57,600 bases of DNA from an uncultured Planctomycetaceae bacterium. GTDB taxonomy: Bacteria > Planctomycetota > Planctomycetia > Pirellulales > Thermoguttaceae. The notes under the pieces are model-generated. The model had not been told where the DNA came from and made no database searches. It was given only the letters and a program-made list of their open reading frames with translations. Position numbers and translations under genes: made by a program. Below are positions 9,526-18,904 of this stretch, in pieces. Numbering within the stretch: the stretch's first letter is position 1; every line of letters begins with the position of its first letter. Where the stretch lies: NCBI GenBank assembly GCA_946408825.1, contig CAMJTU010000024.1, positions 1-57,600 on the forward strand, given 5' to 3'.

Positions 9526-10122
9526 ATGCAAGCTTTTATAAGGCACGAGGGACTCGTCGTTCCCATGGACCGTAGCGATATTGATACGGATCAACTTGTT
9601 CCGAAGCAATTTCTAAAACGTGTTGAACGTAGTGGTTTCGGGAAATTTCTCTTCTTTGATTGGCGGTATTTGAACGACAATTACGACGAAAATCCTGAAT
9701 TTGAATTGAATCGTCCAGAGTATCGTGACGCGACGATTCTTCTTGCGCGACGCAATTTTGGTTGTGGTTCAAGTCGCGAACACGCTCCATGGGCGATTGC
9801 AGATTATGGTTTTCGCGTCATTCTTGCCTCTAGTTACGCCGATATTTTCTACAACAATTCCTTTAAAAACGGTTACCTCCCTGTCAAACTTTCGGAGGAA
9901 CAGATTGAAGAACTTTTCCAGCGCGAGGCTAAGTATCGACCCTATAAGCTAATCGTCGATCTTGAATCTTGCCGAATAACCGACTCCTATGGTCTTGATT
10001 TTTCGTTCGAGATTGACGATTTTCGCCGCGATTGTCTCATGAACGGCTGGGACGACATTGCTCTCACGCTTCGCTACGAGGATAAAATCAACGCCTACGA
10101 AAAAGCGCATGGAGTCCATTGA
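9526..10122 (+). CDS. leuD: 3-isopropylmalate dehydratase small subunit
   Basis: This 198-residue protein is the swivelling small subunit that completes the leucine-pathway isomerase with LeuC. Family marks include DRSDIDTDQLVPKQFLK near the N-terminus, the NFGCGSSREHAPWA loop near residue 83 that contributes to the active site, and SSYADIFYNNSFKNG. Length is typical. The start is ATG after an AAGGAT-containing stretch. nadK starts 30 bases after its stop on the same strand, so leuC-leuD-nadK are probably transcribed together. Confidence 0.97.
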   Translation: MQAFIRHEGLVVPMDRSDIDTDQLVPKQFLKRVERSGFGKFLFFDWRYLNDNYDENPEFELNRPEYRDATILLARRNFGCGSSREHAPWAIADYGFRVILASSYADIFYNNSFKNGYLPVKLSEEQIEELFQREAKYRPYKLIVDLESCRITDSYGLDFSFEIDDFRRDCLMNGWDDIALTLRYEDKINAYEKAHGVH

Positions 10123-10152
10123 TTTTTATAGTTTTGGACCACGGAGAGCGTC

Positions 10153-11094
10153 ATGTTAAAAGCGATCTTGTTGGGAAACGGCGCGCGCGAGGGGGTGCTC
10201 GAGGGGGTTGCCGCTCTTCGTCCTGTTCTCGAGAATTATGTCGAGGTTGTTGCCGCTGACTTCAACAATATTGTTGATTTGAGAAACATTAACGCCGACG
10301 TCGCCATTGTGTTTGGCGGCGACGGGTCGATTTTGCGATCTGTTCATCAAATGTGCATGAATCAGCTTCCGATTCTTGCTATTAACCTTGGCACGTTGGG
10401 TTTTCTTTCGAGTCTCGATCCCGTGGACGTGGAATCGTTCTTGGCCTCTGACGCGTTTCGGAATATGTCTATCCGTGAACAGATTCTCCTCAATTGTTCA
10501 GTTTGGCGTAAGAAAGAGATTGGGGTCGAGCAGGCGATTTACCGAGAAACGTCTTCGAAATTAACTTCGCACGCGCTTCCTTCCGCTTGGCTTTCGGGAA
10601 TGGCGGAAAGATACTGTTACAGCAATCACCTTGTAGTCAACGAGGTGGCGCTTCGTGCTGTCGCGCCTTTTTCTATCCTTAAGATTGCGTTAGCAATTGA
10701 CGGCGAACTTGTGACGATTGTTCGCGGCGACGGGTTAATCCTTTCGACGCCTGTAGGATCGACAGGACATAGTCTTTCCGTGGGCGGACCAATTTTGCGA
10801 AACAATCTTAAATCCGTTGTAATTTCGCCAATTGCTCCGTTGACGTTCAATTTCCGTACGGTCGTTGATTCTTCTTCGCGCGTTTACGAGATGCAGGCAA
10901 GGTATGGAGAAGTTTTCCTGGTCATCGACGGAGACGCTCGCCAGAAATTGACAAACGACGATCTCGTTGTGATTCGTAGCGCGCCTTTTACCTTCAAAAT
11001 GATCAGCGTGCCAGAAAATAAATACTATCGCAACCTTCAACGTAAACTCAATTGGGGCGTCGATAATATCGCCCAACAGAACAGCCGTAAATAA
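10153..11094 (+). CDS. nadK: NAD(+) kinase
   Basis: This 313-residue cytoplasmic kinase phosphorylates NAD to NADP. The diagnostic GGDGS motif is at 55-59 (VFGGDGSILRS). It is followed by NLGTLGFLS, a VVNEV segment that supplies the NE dinucleotide-binding pair, and the glycine-rich GDGLILSTPVGSTGHS stretch. The protein ends in a basic tail. It sits directly behind leuD, which may tie cofactor supply to amino-acid synthesis or may simply be a shared transcript. The start is ATG behind GGAGAG. Confidence 0.95.
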   Translation: MLKAILLGNGAREGVLEGVAALRPVLENYVEVVAADFNNIVDLRNINADVAIVFGGDGSILRSVHQMCMNQLPILAINLGTLGFLSSLDPVDVESFLASDAFRNMSIREQILLNCSVWRKKEIGVEQAIYRETSSKLTSHALPSAWLSGMAERYCYSNHLVVNEVALRAVAPFSILKIALAIDGELVTIVRGDGLILSTPVGSTGHSLSVGGPILRNNLKSVVISPIAPLTFNFRTVVDSSSRVYEMQARYGEVFLVIDGDARQKLTNDDLVVIRSAPFTFKMISVPENKYYRNLQRKLNWGVDNIAQQNSRK

Positions 11095-11339
11095 TTTCTA
11101 TCGATTAGTTCTATGTTGCTTTCTTTTGCGCTGGTCGGCGCGGATTTGGGCGACGTCTGCGCCTACGCTTAAAGTCAAAACGCCTTCGGCGAAGTTTTAC
11201 ACGGATTTATGACTCTTTTTTGAGCGTATGATCTTTGATCGGTTGCTTTGTAAGTCCTTTTTTTGTATCATTCGGGACATTGCGGCGACATGAGATTGGT
11301 CGCGATTAAGTTTTGTATCTCTAGAATGAGGAAATGGAA

Positions 11340-12806
11340 ATGACACGTATTTCTCGTCGTCGGTTTATTGGCGCTGGTTTGGCTATTGGCGCGGCAAGTA
11401 TTTTCCCAGCGCCTGCTAAGATTGCTCTTGGCGCGAATGAACGTGTTCGACTCGGCTCTATTAGTTGCGGCGGTCGAGCCAACGAATTGATGGCTGATTT
11501 CCGAAAATTCGACGACGTTGATATCGTCGCAATTTGCGATCCTGACTCGAGTCGAGTTGGGACGACGAAGGATAAGTTCGAGCAAGAACTGAAGACGTTT
11601 ACAGATTGCCGCGAATTACTTGACGACAAAGATATCGACGCCGTTATTGTCGCAACATGCGATCACTGGCACTGTCTCGGCGCGATTTGGGCAATGCAGG
11701 CGGGGAAGGACGTATATGTCGAAAAACCTTTAGCCCATAATATCTACGAGGGAGTTCAGGTTGTTAACGCCGCGAGAAAGTATAAGAGAGTTTGTCAGGT
11801 CGGCATGCAGCAGCGAAGCGATAGGATTCAGCCTGAGATTAAAAAGTTCCTCCACGAAGAGAAACAGATTGGCGATATCAAAATGGCGCGCGTGAACCAT
11901 TATATGCCTCGTAATCCTATCGGGCTTCGTGATCAGCCTCTCGAGTTTCCAGAGACCGTCGATAAAAATCTTTGGCTTGGCCCTGCTTTAGACTTGCCTA
12001 TTTATCGTAATAACCTTCAGTACGATTGGCACTGGTCTTGGAATACCGGCACTGGGGAAATGGGGAACTGGGGCGTTCATGTTCTTGACGATTGTCGCAA
12101 CGTCGTCCTGCTTGACGCTATGGAATTTCCTAAGAGAATTCTAGGGGGGGGCGTTCGAGCTGGTGAAAAAGACGACGGCGAGACTCCGAACGTCCATTTT
12201 GTCTATTTTGATTCGGGAACTGTTCCTGTTGTTTTGGCGCTTTCGACATTGGCGATGGCAGAATCTCGATCTGCTGGACCACATCCAGGGCCAGGATCTG
12301 GTTATATCGCGTATTGCGAGGGCGGTCGCCTAGAAGGACAACGTGGGGGCGCGAAAGCGTTCGATTCTGACGGTAATCTCATAATGGAATTTAAGGGAAA
12401 CAGCGGACAGATCGAACATCAGCGTAACTTTATCGACGCTGTTAAGTCCGAGGATTCGTCGATTCTCAATGCAGAGGTTGCCGTGGGGAAAGCGACAAGC
12501 GAATGGTGCAATCTCGCTAATATCGCCTTCCGGTGTGGACGACCGTTGGATGAAGAACGAGCCGCCGTCGTCGCTAAGGCGGCCGAAGGTATCGAGAAAA
12601 TCTGGGGCGAGGCGTTAGATAGCGCCCAACAGACGCTTGGTTCTAACGGCGTTTCTATGCTTAATTCTGACGTCATGGTTAGCGATATGTTGACGTTTGA
12701 TTCGGAATCACGAAAGTTTGTCGGTGTTGATGCAGAGAAAGCGAATTCGTTCCTTTCACGCGAGTACCGAAGTAAAGAATTTACCGTTCCCGAGATCGAA
12801 ATCTGA
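11340..12806 (+). CDS. Tat-exported Gfo/Idh/MocA family oxidoreductase
   Basis: The protein has 488 residues from the ATG at 11340, chosen because GAGGAA lies at proper distance; another ATG two codons earlier sits too close to it. The N-terminus carries a twin-arginine signal (SRRRFIG followed by GLAIGAASIFPAP). Next comes a Rossmann dinucleotide-binding domain (RLGSISCGGRANE), the family Glu-Lys-Pro motif in YVEKPLAHN, and a C-terminal substrate domain with WHWSWNTGTGEMGNWG. Proteins of this kind, exported with bound NAD(P) and acting on sugars or cyclitols, are greatly expanded in Planctomycetes. The gene stands alone between nadK and the converging der, and a TTG/TATCAT pair at 11243-11271 is a weak promoter candidate. 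The substrate is unknown. Confidence 0.9.
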   Translation: MTRISRRRFIGAGLAIGAASIFPAPAKIALGANERVRLGSISCGGRANELMADFRKFDDVDIVAICDPDSSRVGTTKDKFEQELKTFTDCRELLDDKDIDAVIVATCDHWHCLGAIWAMQAGKDVYVEKPLAHNIYEGVQVVNAARKYKRVCQVGMQQRSDRIQPEIKKFLHEEKQIGDIKMARVNHYMPRNPIGLRDQPLEFPETVDKNLWLGPALDLPIYRNNLQYDWHWSWNTGTGEMGNWGVHVLDDCRNVVLLDAMEFPKRILGGGVRAGEKDDGETPNVHFVYFDSGTVPVVLALSTLAMAESRSAGPHPGPGSGYIAYCEGGRLEGQRGGAKAFDSDGNLIMEFKGNSGQIEHQRNFIDAVKSEDSSILNAEVAVGKATSEWCNLANIAFRCGRPLDEERAAVVAKAAEGIEKIWGEALDSAQQTLGSNGVSMLNSDVMVSDMLTFDSESRKFVGVDAEKANSFLSREYRSKEFTVPEIEI

Positions 12807-12941
12807 GTCTATAGAACCAATTTCGACGGCTTCTTCACAAAGTTTTTCGAGATTGTTCTTTAGAATCTACCAAAGTTCAGCGGAGCGTGTTTTTCACCCT
12901 TCTTGAACTGGGGTTAAGATTTTCGAGAGTAGTTGGAATAG

Positions 12942-12976
12942 AAAAGGGATCCTTTCAACAAGTAAGGATCCCTTTT
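12942..12976. terminator. Bidirectional terminator between the Gfo/Idh/MocA gene and der
   Basis: AAAAGGGATCCTT (12942-12954) pairs with AAGGATCCCTTTT (12964-12976) around a 9-base loop. The A and T runs flanking the GC-rich core give a T tract on both strands, which suits the two convergent genes on either side. Confidence 0.88.
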
Positions 12977-12979
12977 TCG

Positions 12980-14707
12980 TCAACTAAGACGCTTAGCGTC
13001 GATTTCATCCGTCGCATCGTCTGATTCACGTTTACGGAACCAGAGACGAATCGGAACCTCGCCTATAGGCAATTCGTCGCGGATAACGTTAAGAAGGAAT
13101 CTTCGATAGCTGGGCGAAAACGCGTCTGGCATATTGCAAAAGAGCGTTATTGTTGGCGGAGAGACGGAGATTTGCGTCGCATAATAGATTTTGGGTTTCC
13201 TGAAATGGAAAAGCGGCGGCGGGGTATGATTGAGCGCGGCGGCGACTAGTTTGTTGAGTTTGCTCGTAGAAACGCGCATCTGGCTTTGACGAAAAAGCAA
13301 CTGTGCGTGCTGTAATAATTTCTGAACGTTCTTACCAGTCATTCCTGTGATGAAAGCGATAGGAACGTGCCACATTGTTGCAAATGTTTCGCGAAGATAG
13401 TCCGCCCATCGACTTGTAGGCATCTTATATTGAACCATTTTATCCCATTTATTAACCACAAAAATGCATGGTTTGTGATAAGATTCAATAAGCGAAACAA
13501 GTTGTTTATCCATCTTCGCAATCTGAAGAGAACAGTCGAAGAACATAAAAACAACGTCTGCCATTCTTATGCTACGTTCCGCTCGAGTCAGAGCATAGAA
13601 ATCAAGGTCGGAACTAACGCTTTTTTTGCGCATAAATCCGGGCGTGTCGATTGCGATAAAGGACTTTCCGTTCATCTCAAAACGAACGTCGACACAATCG
13701 CGCGTTGTACCAGGAATAGGGCTGGCAATCACGCGCTCTTCCTGAGCGAGCGTATTGACAAACGTACTCTTACCGACGTTACGTCTGCCTACGATCGCGA
13801 TTTTCATCTCCGGATTGCCGAGTTTTTTACCGCCGTCAAAGAAGGCTGAGATTGGGAGCGCCTTCATAATCTCGTCCATGAGCGCGACACGCCCACGTTT
13901 TTGCTTGGCGCTTACGGCAACTACGCCCCATCCAAAACAGTGAAATTCACTTGAATCATAATCCTGAGTTTCACCGTCGCATTTGTTGGCTACGAGCAAT
14001 ATCGGAATCCGAAGCGTACGAAGTCGTTCCGCAACAATTTGATCAAGCGGCGTTATTCCGTCGCGGGCGTCGACAACAAAGAGTATCAAGTCTGCCGCGT
14101 CAATTGCGGCGCTGATTTGATTTTCAACGTCTTCTGAAAGGTCGTCTTTGTCAACAACGCCAATTCCACCAGAGTCAGTTAATTCTATGTACCTCGCAGA
14201 TATTCTGGGCGGCGACTCAACTTCATCTTCTGCCTCGGAACCACCGTCTGATAAGACTGTGGCGTTTGAAGGACTAGAATCCTCGAGCAATTCGCCGGCA
14301 AAATCTACGGGTTCGTTCTCATCCGCGCCAAGGCGGGTACAAACTGGCGGAAGGAAACTGTTGGGATCATTTTCGTCTTCGGTTAATTCCGAACCAAGCT
14401 TGTTTAGGGGAGCTTCGGCTGAATCGTTAAACTCTTCCTCCTCAAAAATTTCCACGTTCTTTGGCGAATCAACACTCGCTTCAAGCTCCGTTTTTGACGA
14501 GAATTCGACGCTCGAATCGGCAGCTTCTGGAACCAAATATTTCTCGTCAACTCCGTCAAGACCGACGTCTAAAAGAAAAGAAACCCTGTCGCGCGTAACG
14601 CCAGCAACGGAATCTACAATTGAGACTCTTTCACCGACAAGCCAGTTAAAGATACTTGACTTTCCAACGTTGGGACGTCCTATAATTGCAACTCGCGCCA
14701 CTCCCAT
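12980..14707 (-). CDS. der: Ribosome-assembly GTPase Der (EngA) with a long acidic insertion
   Basis: Der is a double GTPase needed for assembly of the 50S ribosomal subunit. This protein has two G domains and the C-terminal KH-like domain. Visible boxes are GRPNVGKS (10-17), VTRDR (37-41), G3 as DSGG (178-181), NKCD (241-244), then GRRNVGKS (307-314), DTPG (354-357) and VNKWD. At 575 residues it is more than 100 longer than usual (about 440-490). The surplus is one stretch of about 120 residues (roughly 50-168) between the G2 and G3 boxes of the first G domain, very rich in Asp, Glu and Ser and probably disordered. G3 is DSGG where DTGG is usual, and the second G1 has Arg for Pro. The start is ATG after GAGG. 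It lies 53 bases downstream of the KAS-like gene. Confidence 0.95.
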   Translation of the reverse strand: MGVARVAIIGRPNVGKSSIFNWLVGERVSIVDSVAGVTRDRVSFLLDVGLDGVDEKYLVPEAADSSVEFSSKTELEASVDSPKNVEIFEEEEFNDSAEAPLNKLGSELTEDENDPNSFLPPVCTRLGADENEPVDFAGELLEDSSPSNATVLSDGGSEAEDEVESPPRISARYIELTDSGGIGVVDKDDLSEDVENQISAAIDAADLILFVVDARDGITPLDQIVAERLRTLRIPILLVANKCDGETQDYDSSEFHCFGWGVVAVSAKQKRGRVALMDEIMKALPISAFFDGGKKLGNPEMKIAIVGRRNVGKSTFVNTLAQEERVIASPIPGTTRDCVDVRFEMNGKSFIAIDTPGFMRKKSVSSDLDFYALTRAERSIRMADVVFMFFDCSLQIAKMDKQLVSLIESYHKPCIFVVNKWDKMVQYKMPTSRWADYLRETFATMWHVPIAFITGMTGKNVQKLLQHAQLLFRQSQMRVSTSKLNKLVAAALNHTPPPLFHFRKPKIYYATQISVSPPTITLFCNMPDAFSPSYRRFLLNVIRDELPIGEVPIRLWFRKRESDDATDEIDAKRLS

Positions 14708-14760
14708 AGTATATCCTCAGCGATCACAATGAAGTAAGGATTCGTCAAATCCGAAGAACA

Positions 14761-16029
14761 TTAGTCTTTATCAAAGACCATGGCGAAAGAACGTCCCGTA
14801 TTTGCGTGGTTAAGTTTGAGGAAAGCCGTTTTTTGTATAGAAAGGGGAGCGCCTTTCACTACGTTGACGGGGCAATCTTGGGCGACGTTCACGCAGTTAC
14901 GAGTTGGCGGAACCATACGTTTTTCAAGAGACAAAACTGACGCTGCAAGCTCGACTGCTCCTGCGCCGCTACCGAGGTTTCCGAAGTGACCGCACGCCGT
15001 AAAGACGGGAACGTCGCCAAGTTGGTTTGAGACCGCGAAGGCTTCCTTCGAATCAGCTGGCAACCCGATTGCGTTCGCATTGACGTGACCTAAATCATTG
15101 GGGGTTAAACCAGCGCGTTCCATCGCAAGACGAATAGACGACTCTATCGCTTCCTGCTCAATGCCAAATGTCGCCGTCGGTTTGACTGCCTCTGCGTATC
15201 CGCGAACGACAGCAAGCGGTTTGGCGCCTCTGGCGACAGCGAATTCTCTGCTTTCTAGGACGAACGCAGCGGCTCCTTCGCCAATGACTGTACCCCTACG
15301 ATTTTCATCAAAAGGTCGTGGGTCCTGGTCTGGGGTTTCACTCCAAGGCGCCAGTTCGTACGCTCGACTGCGGGAAAGCACAGTCGGATTGATTTTGTTA
15401 CCTGAACCGCCCGCAATCATAACGTCGGCAGACCCACGCTCAATTATGCGACAGGCCTCCATGAGCGCGGCAAGGCTAGAACCACGATCGAGCGTTGGCG
15501 TGTTGTTTGGTCCACGAGCGTCAAGGGATATTGCAATGTTACTGGCGACTAAATTAGGCAGATACTTAAGCATCCACAGTGGCATGACGCTCTCCATCGA
15601 CGCGCCTCCCCAAGTGGAGAAGTCATACTTTCCGTCTACAATTCCCTTACGAAAAGCGTCCTTAAGAAGATCTAATTCCAGACCGATCAGATCGCAACCG
15701 AAAATGCACCCTAACCGTTCAGGATCGACAGACCTCGCTCCCTCTTCAAAGGAAAGGTTGGCGTTCTGACAGGCTAAGATCGCCGAGACCACTCCCATTT
15801 GGATGTCGCGGCTCATGATTTTAATGTTCTTTTTAGGCTTAATGAAATCCTTCGGATGAAAATCTGGCACCTCGCTGCCAACAGGGCGCTTTTCCAACTG
15901 AGTTTGAATGGAGGCAAGGTAAGAAACGCCGCTTTTGCCCCCTATCAAAGCTTCCCAGAAAGAATTGAGCTCAATTCCGATCGGACTCAAAACTCCAAGA
16001 CCTGTAATGACAACTTCTCTCGTGCTCAT
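14761..16029 (-). CDS. Beta-ketoacyl-ACP synthase-like protein with a degenerate active site
   Basis: This 422-residue protein has the full thiolase-fold architecture of FabF-type condensing enzymes (start REVVITGLGVLSPIG, end LKLNHANTGRSFAMVF). However, ungapped alignment by eye with E. coli FabF puts Arg182 (TLDRGSS) where the acyl-carrying Cys should be. Asn319 (VNANAIG) stands where the first catalytic His should be. The second His is kept as His348 (ACGHFGN). Without the Cys it cannot perform normal condensation, so it may be a chain-length-factor-like partner, a decarboxylase-type relative, or a binding protein. No acyl-carrier protein or second synthase lies nearby. der follows 53 bases downstream on the same strand. 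The frame is intact, so the changes do not look like gene decay. Confidence 0.85.
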   Translation of the reverse strand: MSTREVVITGLGVLSPIGIELNSFWEALIGGKSGVSYLASIQTQLEKRPVGSEVPDFHPKDFIKPKKNIKIMSRDIQMGVVSAILACQNANLSFEEGARSVDPERLGCIFGCDLIGLELDLLKDAFRKGIVDGKYDFSTWGGASMESVMPLWMLKYLPNLVASNIAISLDARGPNNTPTLDRGSSLAALMEACRIIERGSADVMIAGGSGNKINPTVLSRSRAYELAPWSETPDQDPRPFDENRRGTVIGEGAAAFVLESREFAVARGAKPLAVVRGYAEAVKPTATFGIEQEAIESSIRLAMERAGLTPNDLGHVNANAIGLPADSKEAFAVSNQLGDVPVFTACGHFGNLGSGAGAVELAASVLSLEKRMVPPTRNCVNVAQDCPVNVVKGAPLSIQKTAFLKLNHANTGRSFAMVFDKD

Positions 16030-16809
16030 AATTGACGTCGTGCAATACTGAGGTTGGTTCGATTATCAGATTGTACGCGCTCGCTTTGCGTGTCGCGACA
16101 GAAATACCTTAATACTCTGAACAACAAGAACCAGCGGATAACCTGACAAATTGCGAAGGCTGAATTCCGTCGATTGTACATGTCAAACGGAACGTATGTT
16201 ATCGTAAAACAAATCGTTTTTTTTAACACCCCCCTGAATGTAAAATTTTCCTGCCTTACCTTAACTTTAACGAAATGGGAAGAACTCTAATGAAAAAAAC
16301 GAATGTATAAATGATTAAAATGGCGAGTCTACGCGAATTGTTTAAACCATAGTTCTAAATATTCTCTCTTTTTCAATTTTCTTTCTTTCCAGAGATTTTT
16401 TTAACTTTGGCAATTTACCAACATGTCTAACTTACGCCGTGGATTTTCATTCTTGGGACTTCATAAGCGTTACAGGCGCGGATATAAATCAATCTGGGAC
16501 GAATAACAACGTGATATGCCTGCTTCTAGAGAAAACTAGCCGAAGGCAACGTGTTTGTAGTTTTAACGACTTGCGCTACGGGAGTCGCGTTGTATATTTT
16601 CCTTTGGCCCTCTTGTCGATGGGCTCGGACGATTTCAAGCGTGTTCTGATTTTTAGCCTGGATTCGTTTTTGGACGAGTCCGTATACGGTTATTCTCAGC
16701 ATTAAATTTGGTCGAAGCAGAGGATTGAGTCGACAACTGGCAGAACGCTATCCCTCTATCATATTGGGACGCGGTAGAGACACAAGAACATTCTTAAACT
16801 AAAGTACCT
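16030..16809. other. 780-base divergent intergenic region without a supported gene
   Basis: The region separates the divergent KAS-like gene and fmt. It contains an 88-codon open frame (16439-16705, plus strand) without a ribosome site or recognisable content, which I do not accept as a gene. AT-rich runs near 16240-16420 could contain promoters, but I cannot single one out. No tRNA or repeat is visible. It may be the remains of a lost gene. Confidence 0.4.
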
Positions 16810-17793
16810 ATGAGAGTAGTGGCTATGGCTAACGGGGGATTTGCTCTCCCGTCATTACAAGCGATTAAAGAATCGCGTCATGAACTTGTCGCATTGATTG
16901 CAATGCCCGTAAGGACAAAAAAGAAAGGGGACAAGGCTGGAATTCCGCCAGTTAGGAAGGCTGCCGAGACTTTTCTTTCGGACACGCCTCTTTTTGATCC
17001 GGAAGACGTCAATTCTCCCGAAGGGGTCGAACTTGTACGAAAGTTATCGGCCGACGTTATTTTCATATGCGACTTCGGAAAGATCCTTTCAAAGGAAGTT
17101 TTGACTCTGGCAAGGTATGGAGGTCTGAATCTTCACGGATCGTTGCTTCCCAAGTACCGCGGAGCCGCGCCCATTAACAGGTCTTTACAGGCGGGGGAAC
17201 GAGAAGTTGGAGTAAGCGTAATCTTTATCGAACCTAAAGTTGACGCGGGTCCCGTTGTTAAGACTGCGTCCTATAGACCGTCTCTGGACGACACGGCCGT
17301 CGAAGTCGAAGATTATCTTGCTAAAGTTGGCGCGCCGCTGATCGTCGAAGCGTTGGACGAGATCGAGACTGGAACCATCAAGTCTCTTCCTCAGCGTCAC
17401 GAGCAGGCGACCAAGGCTCCAAAACTGCGCAAGGAAGAGGGGCGGATCGACTGGCGTAAAACTTCCGTTGAGATTATTGATCAATACCGTGCGTTCCAGC
17501 CTTGGCCGCGAACCTACGCCGATTGGATCAGCGTCTCGAATTCTAAAGAGACTCGACTAATCCTCGGCCCGTTCTCCCTAAAAGACTTCCATAACGTCGA
17601 GTATCAGTTTTCTGAGGGGACGGACTCTTTGGAACCCGGAACCGTTCTCAGCGCGACAAAGGACGGGTTGTGGGTTAAAACGGGCGACGGAGCTTTGCGC
17701 GTCGTTGCAGTGCAACCCGCAGGGAAAAAACTCCAACCTGCCGAAGCGTTTATTCTTGGTTATCCCGTCCAAAAAGGCGACGTCCTCAAATGA
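16810..17793 (+). CDS. fmt: Methionyl-tRNA formyltransferase
   Basis: This 327-residue enzyme adds a formyl group from 10-formyl-tetrahydrofolate to initiator Met-tRNA. The catalytic signature is clear in NLHGSLLPKYRGAAPI (about 115-130), with the essential Asn and His. The Asp expected in the EPKVDAGPV segment is also present. A C-terminal beta-barrel domain, used by the family for tRNA binding, fits the residues after about 215 (RIDWRKTSVEI ... FQPWPRTYA). Length is typical (about 310-330). No def gene, its usual partner, lies next to it; instead a ThuA-like gene follows 109 bases later. Confidence 0.94.
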   Translation: MRVVAMANGGFALPSLQAIKESRHELVALIAMPVRTKKKGDKAGIPPVRKAAETFLSDTPLFDPEDVNSPEGVELVRKLSADVIFICDFGKILSKEVLTLARYGGLNLHGSLLPKYRGAAPINRSLQAGEREVGVSVIFIEPKVDAGPVVKTASYRPSLDDTAVEVEDYLAKVGAPLIVEALDEIETGTIKSLPQRHEQATKAPKLRKEEGRIDWRKTSVEIIDQYRAFQPWPRTYADWISVSNSKETRLILGPFSLKDFHNVEYQFSEGTDSLEPGTVLSATKDGLWVKTGDGALRVVAVQPAGKKLQPAEAFILGYPVQKGDVLK

Positions 17794-17902
17794 CCAACGC
17801 CGCCGCTTGATATTGTTCTTCGATTGTTGTAAAATTCGACAGGCAAGGGGGCTTTCGAATCCCCACGTTTGTTGTCGACACCGACTTGAAAAGGAGTAAT
17901 CC

Positions 17903-18802
17903 ATGACGTCTAAATTGTGTAAAATTGCCGCGTTGTTTTTGTTGACGCTCTGCGTCGCCGTTTCTTCGGCTTCCGCCCAAGATAAGATTCGCTTGCTCAT
18001 AATCGACGGACAGAACAATCACAATTGGAAGGCTACCACGCCCGTCCTTGTTAAGATTTTTGAAAGCGCTGGAATCTTTACCGTTGACGTCGCGACCACT
18101 CCAGAGTCTGGTCAAGACGTCAGCAAATTTAACGTTGATTTCAGTAAGTATGACGTCGTTGTGATGAATTACAACGGCGATCGCTGGAATCCCGAACTTG
18201 AAAAAGCGTTTGTCGATTTCATTGTGAACGGCGGCGGTCTTCTCTCTTACCACGCGGGTAATAACGCCTTCACTTCTTGGCACGCTTACAATGAAATGAT
18301 TGGCCTAGGAGGTTGGGGCGGTCGCAATAAAGACAGCGGTCCCTATCTCTACTTGGATTCCGAGGGGAAGGTTGTTATCGACCCCGTTCAAGATGGGCCA
18401 AGCGGCGACCATGGGCCTCAGTGGGCTTTCCCAATCGACGTCCGCGCTCCTGAGCATCCGATTATGAAGGGACTGCCTCTCCGATTCCGTCACTGCAAGG
18501 ACGAACTGTATCAATATCAGCGCGGTCCAGCCCATAACGTTACCGTATTAGCGACAGCTTTTGCCGAACCGTCGCAACGCGGTTCTAATCGTAATGAACC
18601 TCAAATACTCACTGTTCCTTACGGTAAGGGACGTTGTGTGACGAATATGCTCGGGCATGACGCTGAGCAACTCTCAAGCGTCGATACTATCGTTCTTCTT
18701 CAGCGTTGCGCCGAATGGGCGGCGACTGGCAATGTTACGCTCGAAGTACCCGCAGATTTTCCGGGCGAAGACGAGCCTGTTTTTCGCGATCTCAACAAGT
18801 AG
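17903..18802 (+). CDS. Secreted ThuA-like domain protein
   Basis: This 299-residue protein begins with a clear signal peptide (KIAALFLLTLCVAVSSASAQ) and continues with a ThuA / trehalose-utilisation-like, class-I-glutamine-amidotransferase-type fold. Supporting sequence includes LLIIDGQNNHNW near the start, YDVVVMNYNGD, FIVNGGGLLSYHAGNNAF and PEHPIMKGLP. The family's biochemical role is poorly known; members in Planctomycetes are often exported and linked to sugar oxidoreductases. A second, more distant ThuA protein is at 53006. The ATG follows AAAAGGAG. A hairpin separates it from larE. Confidence 0.85.
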   Translation: MTSKLCKIAALFLLTLCVAVSSASAQDKIRLLIIDGQNNHNWKATTPVLVKIFESAGIFTVDVATTPESGQDVSKFNVDFSKYDVVVMNYNGDRWNPELEKAFVDFIVNGGGLLSYHAGNNAFTSWHAYNEMIGLGGWGGRNKDSGPYLYLDSEGKVVIDPVQDGPSGDHGPQWAFPIDVRAPEHPIMKGLPLRFRHCKDELYQYQRGPAHNVTVLATAFAEPSQRGSNRNEPQILTVPYGKGRCVTNMLGHDAEQLSSVDTIVLLQRCAEWAATGNVTLEVPADFPGEDEPVFRDLNK

Positions 18803-18847
18803 TAATATTTGTTATTGAACGACTTGTCGCAGTTGATTTTACGATGT

Positions 18848-18888
18848 TTAAACACCACGACCCGCTATTAGCGCGTCGTGGTGTTTAA
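18848..18888 (+). terminator. Hairpin between thuA-like gene and larE
   Basis: A perfect 14-bp stem TTAAACACCACGAC / GTCGTGGTGTTTAA (18848-18861 with 18875-18888) encloses a 13-base loop. No T run follows, so termination is likely but not certain. The right arm ends 16 bases before the larE start, so it could also influence larE expression. Confidence 0.65.
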
Positions 18889-18904
18889 TAGTAAAGGGGC
18901 GTCA

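Noticed and set aside
16439..16705. 88-codon frame in the KAS-fmt intergenic region
   Set aside because: No ribosome site, no recognisable sequence, and an unlikely composition for this genome.
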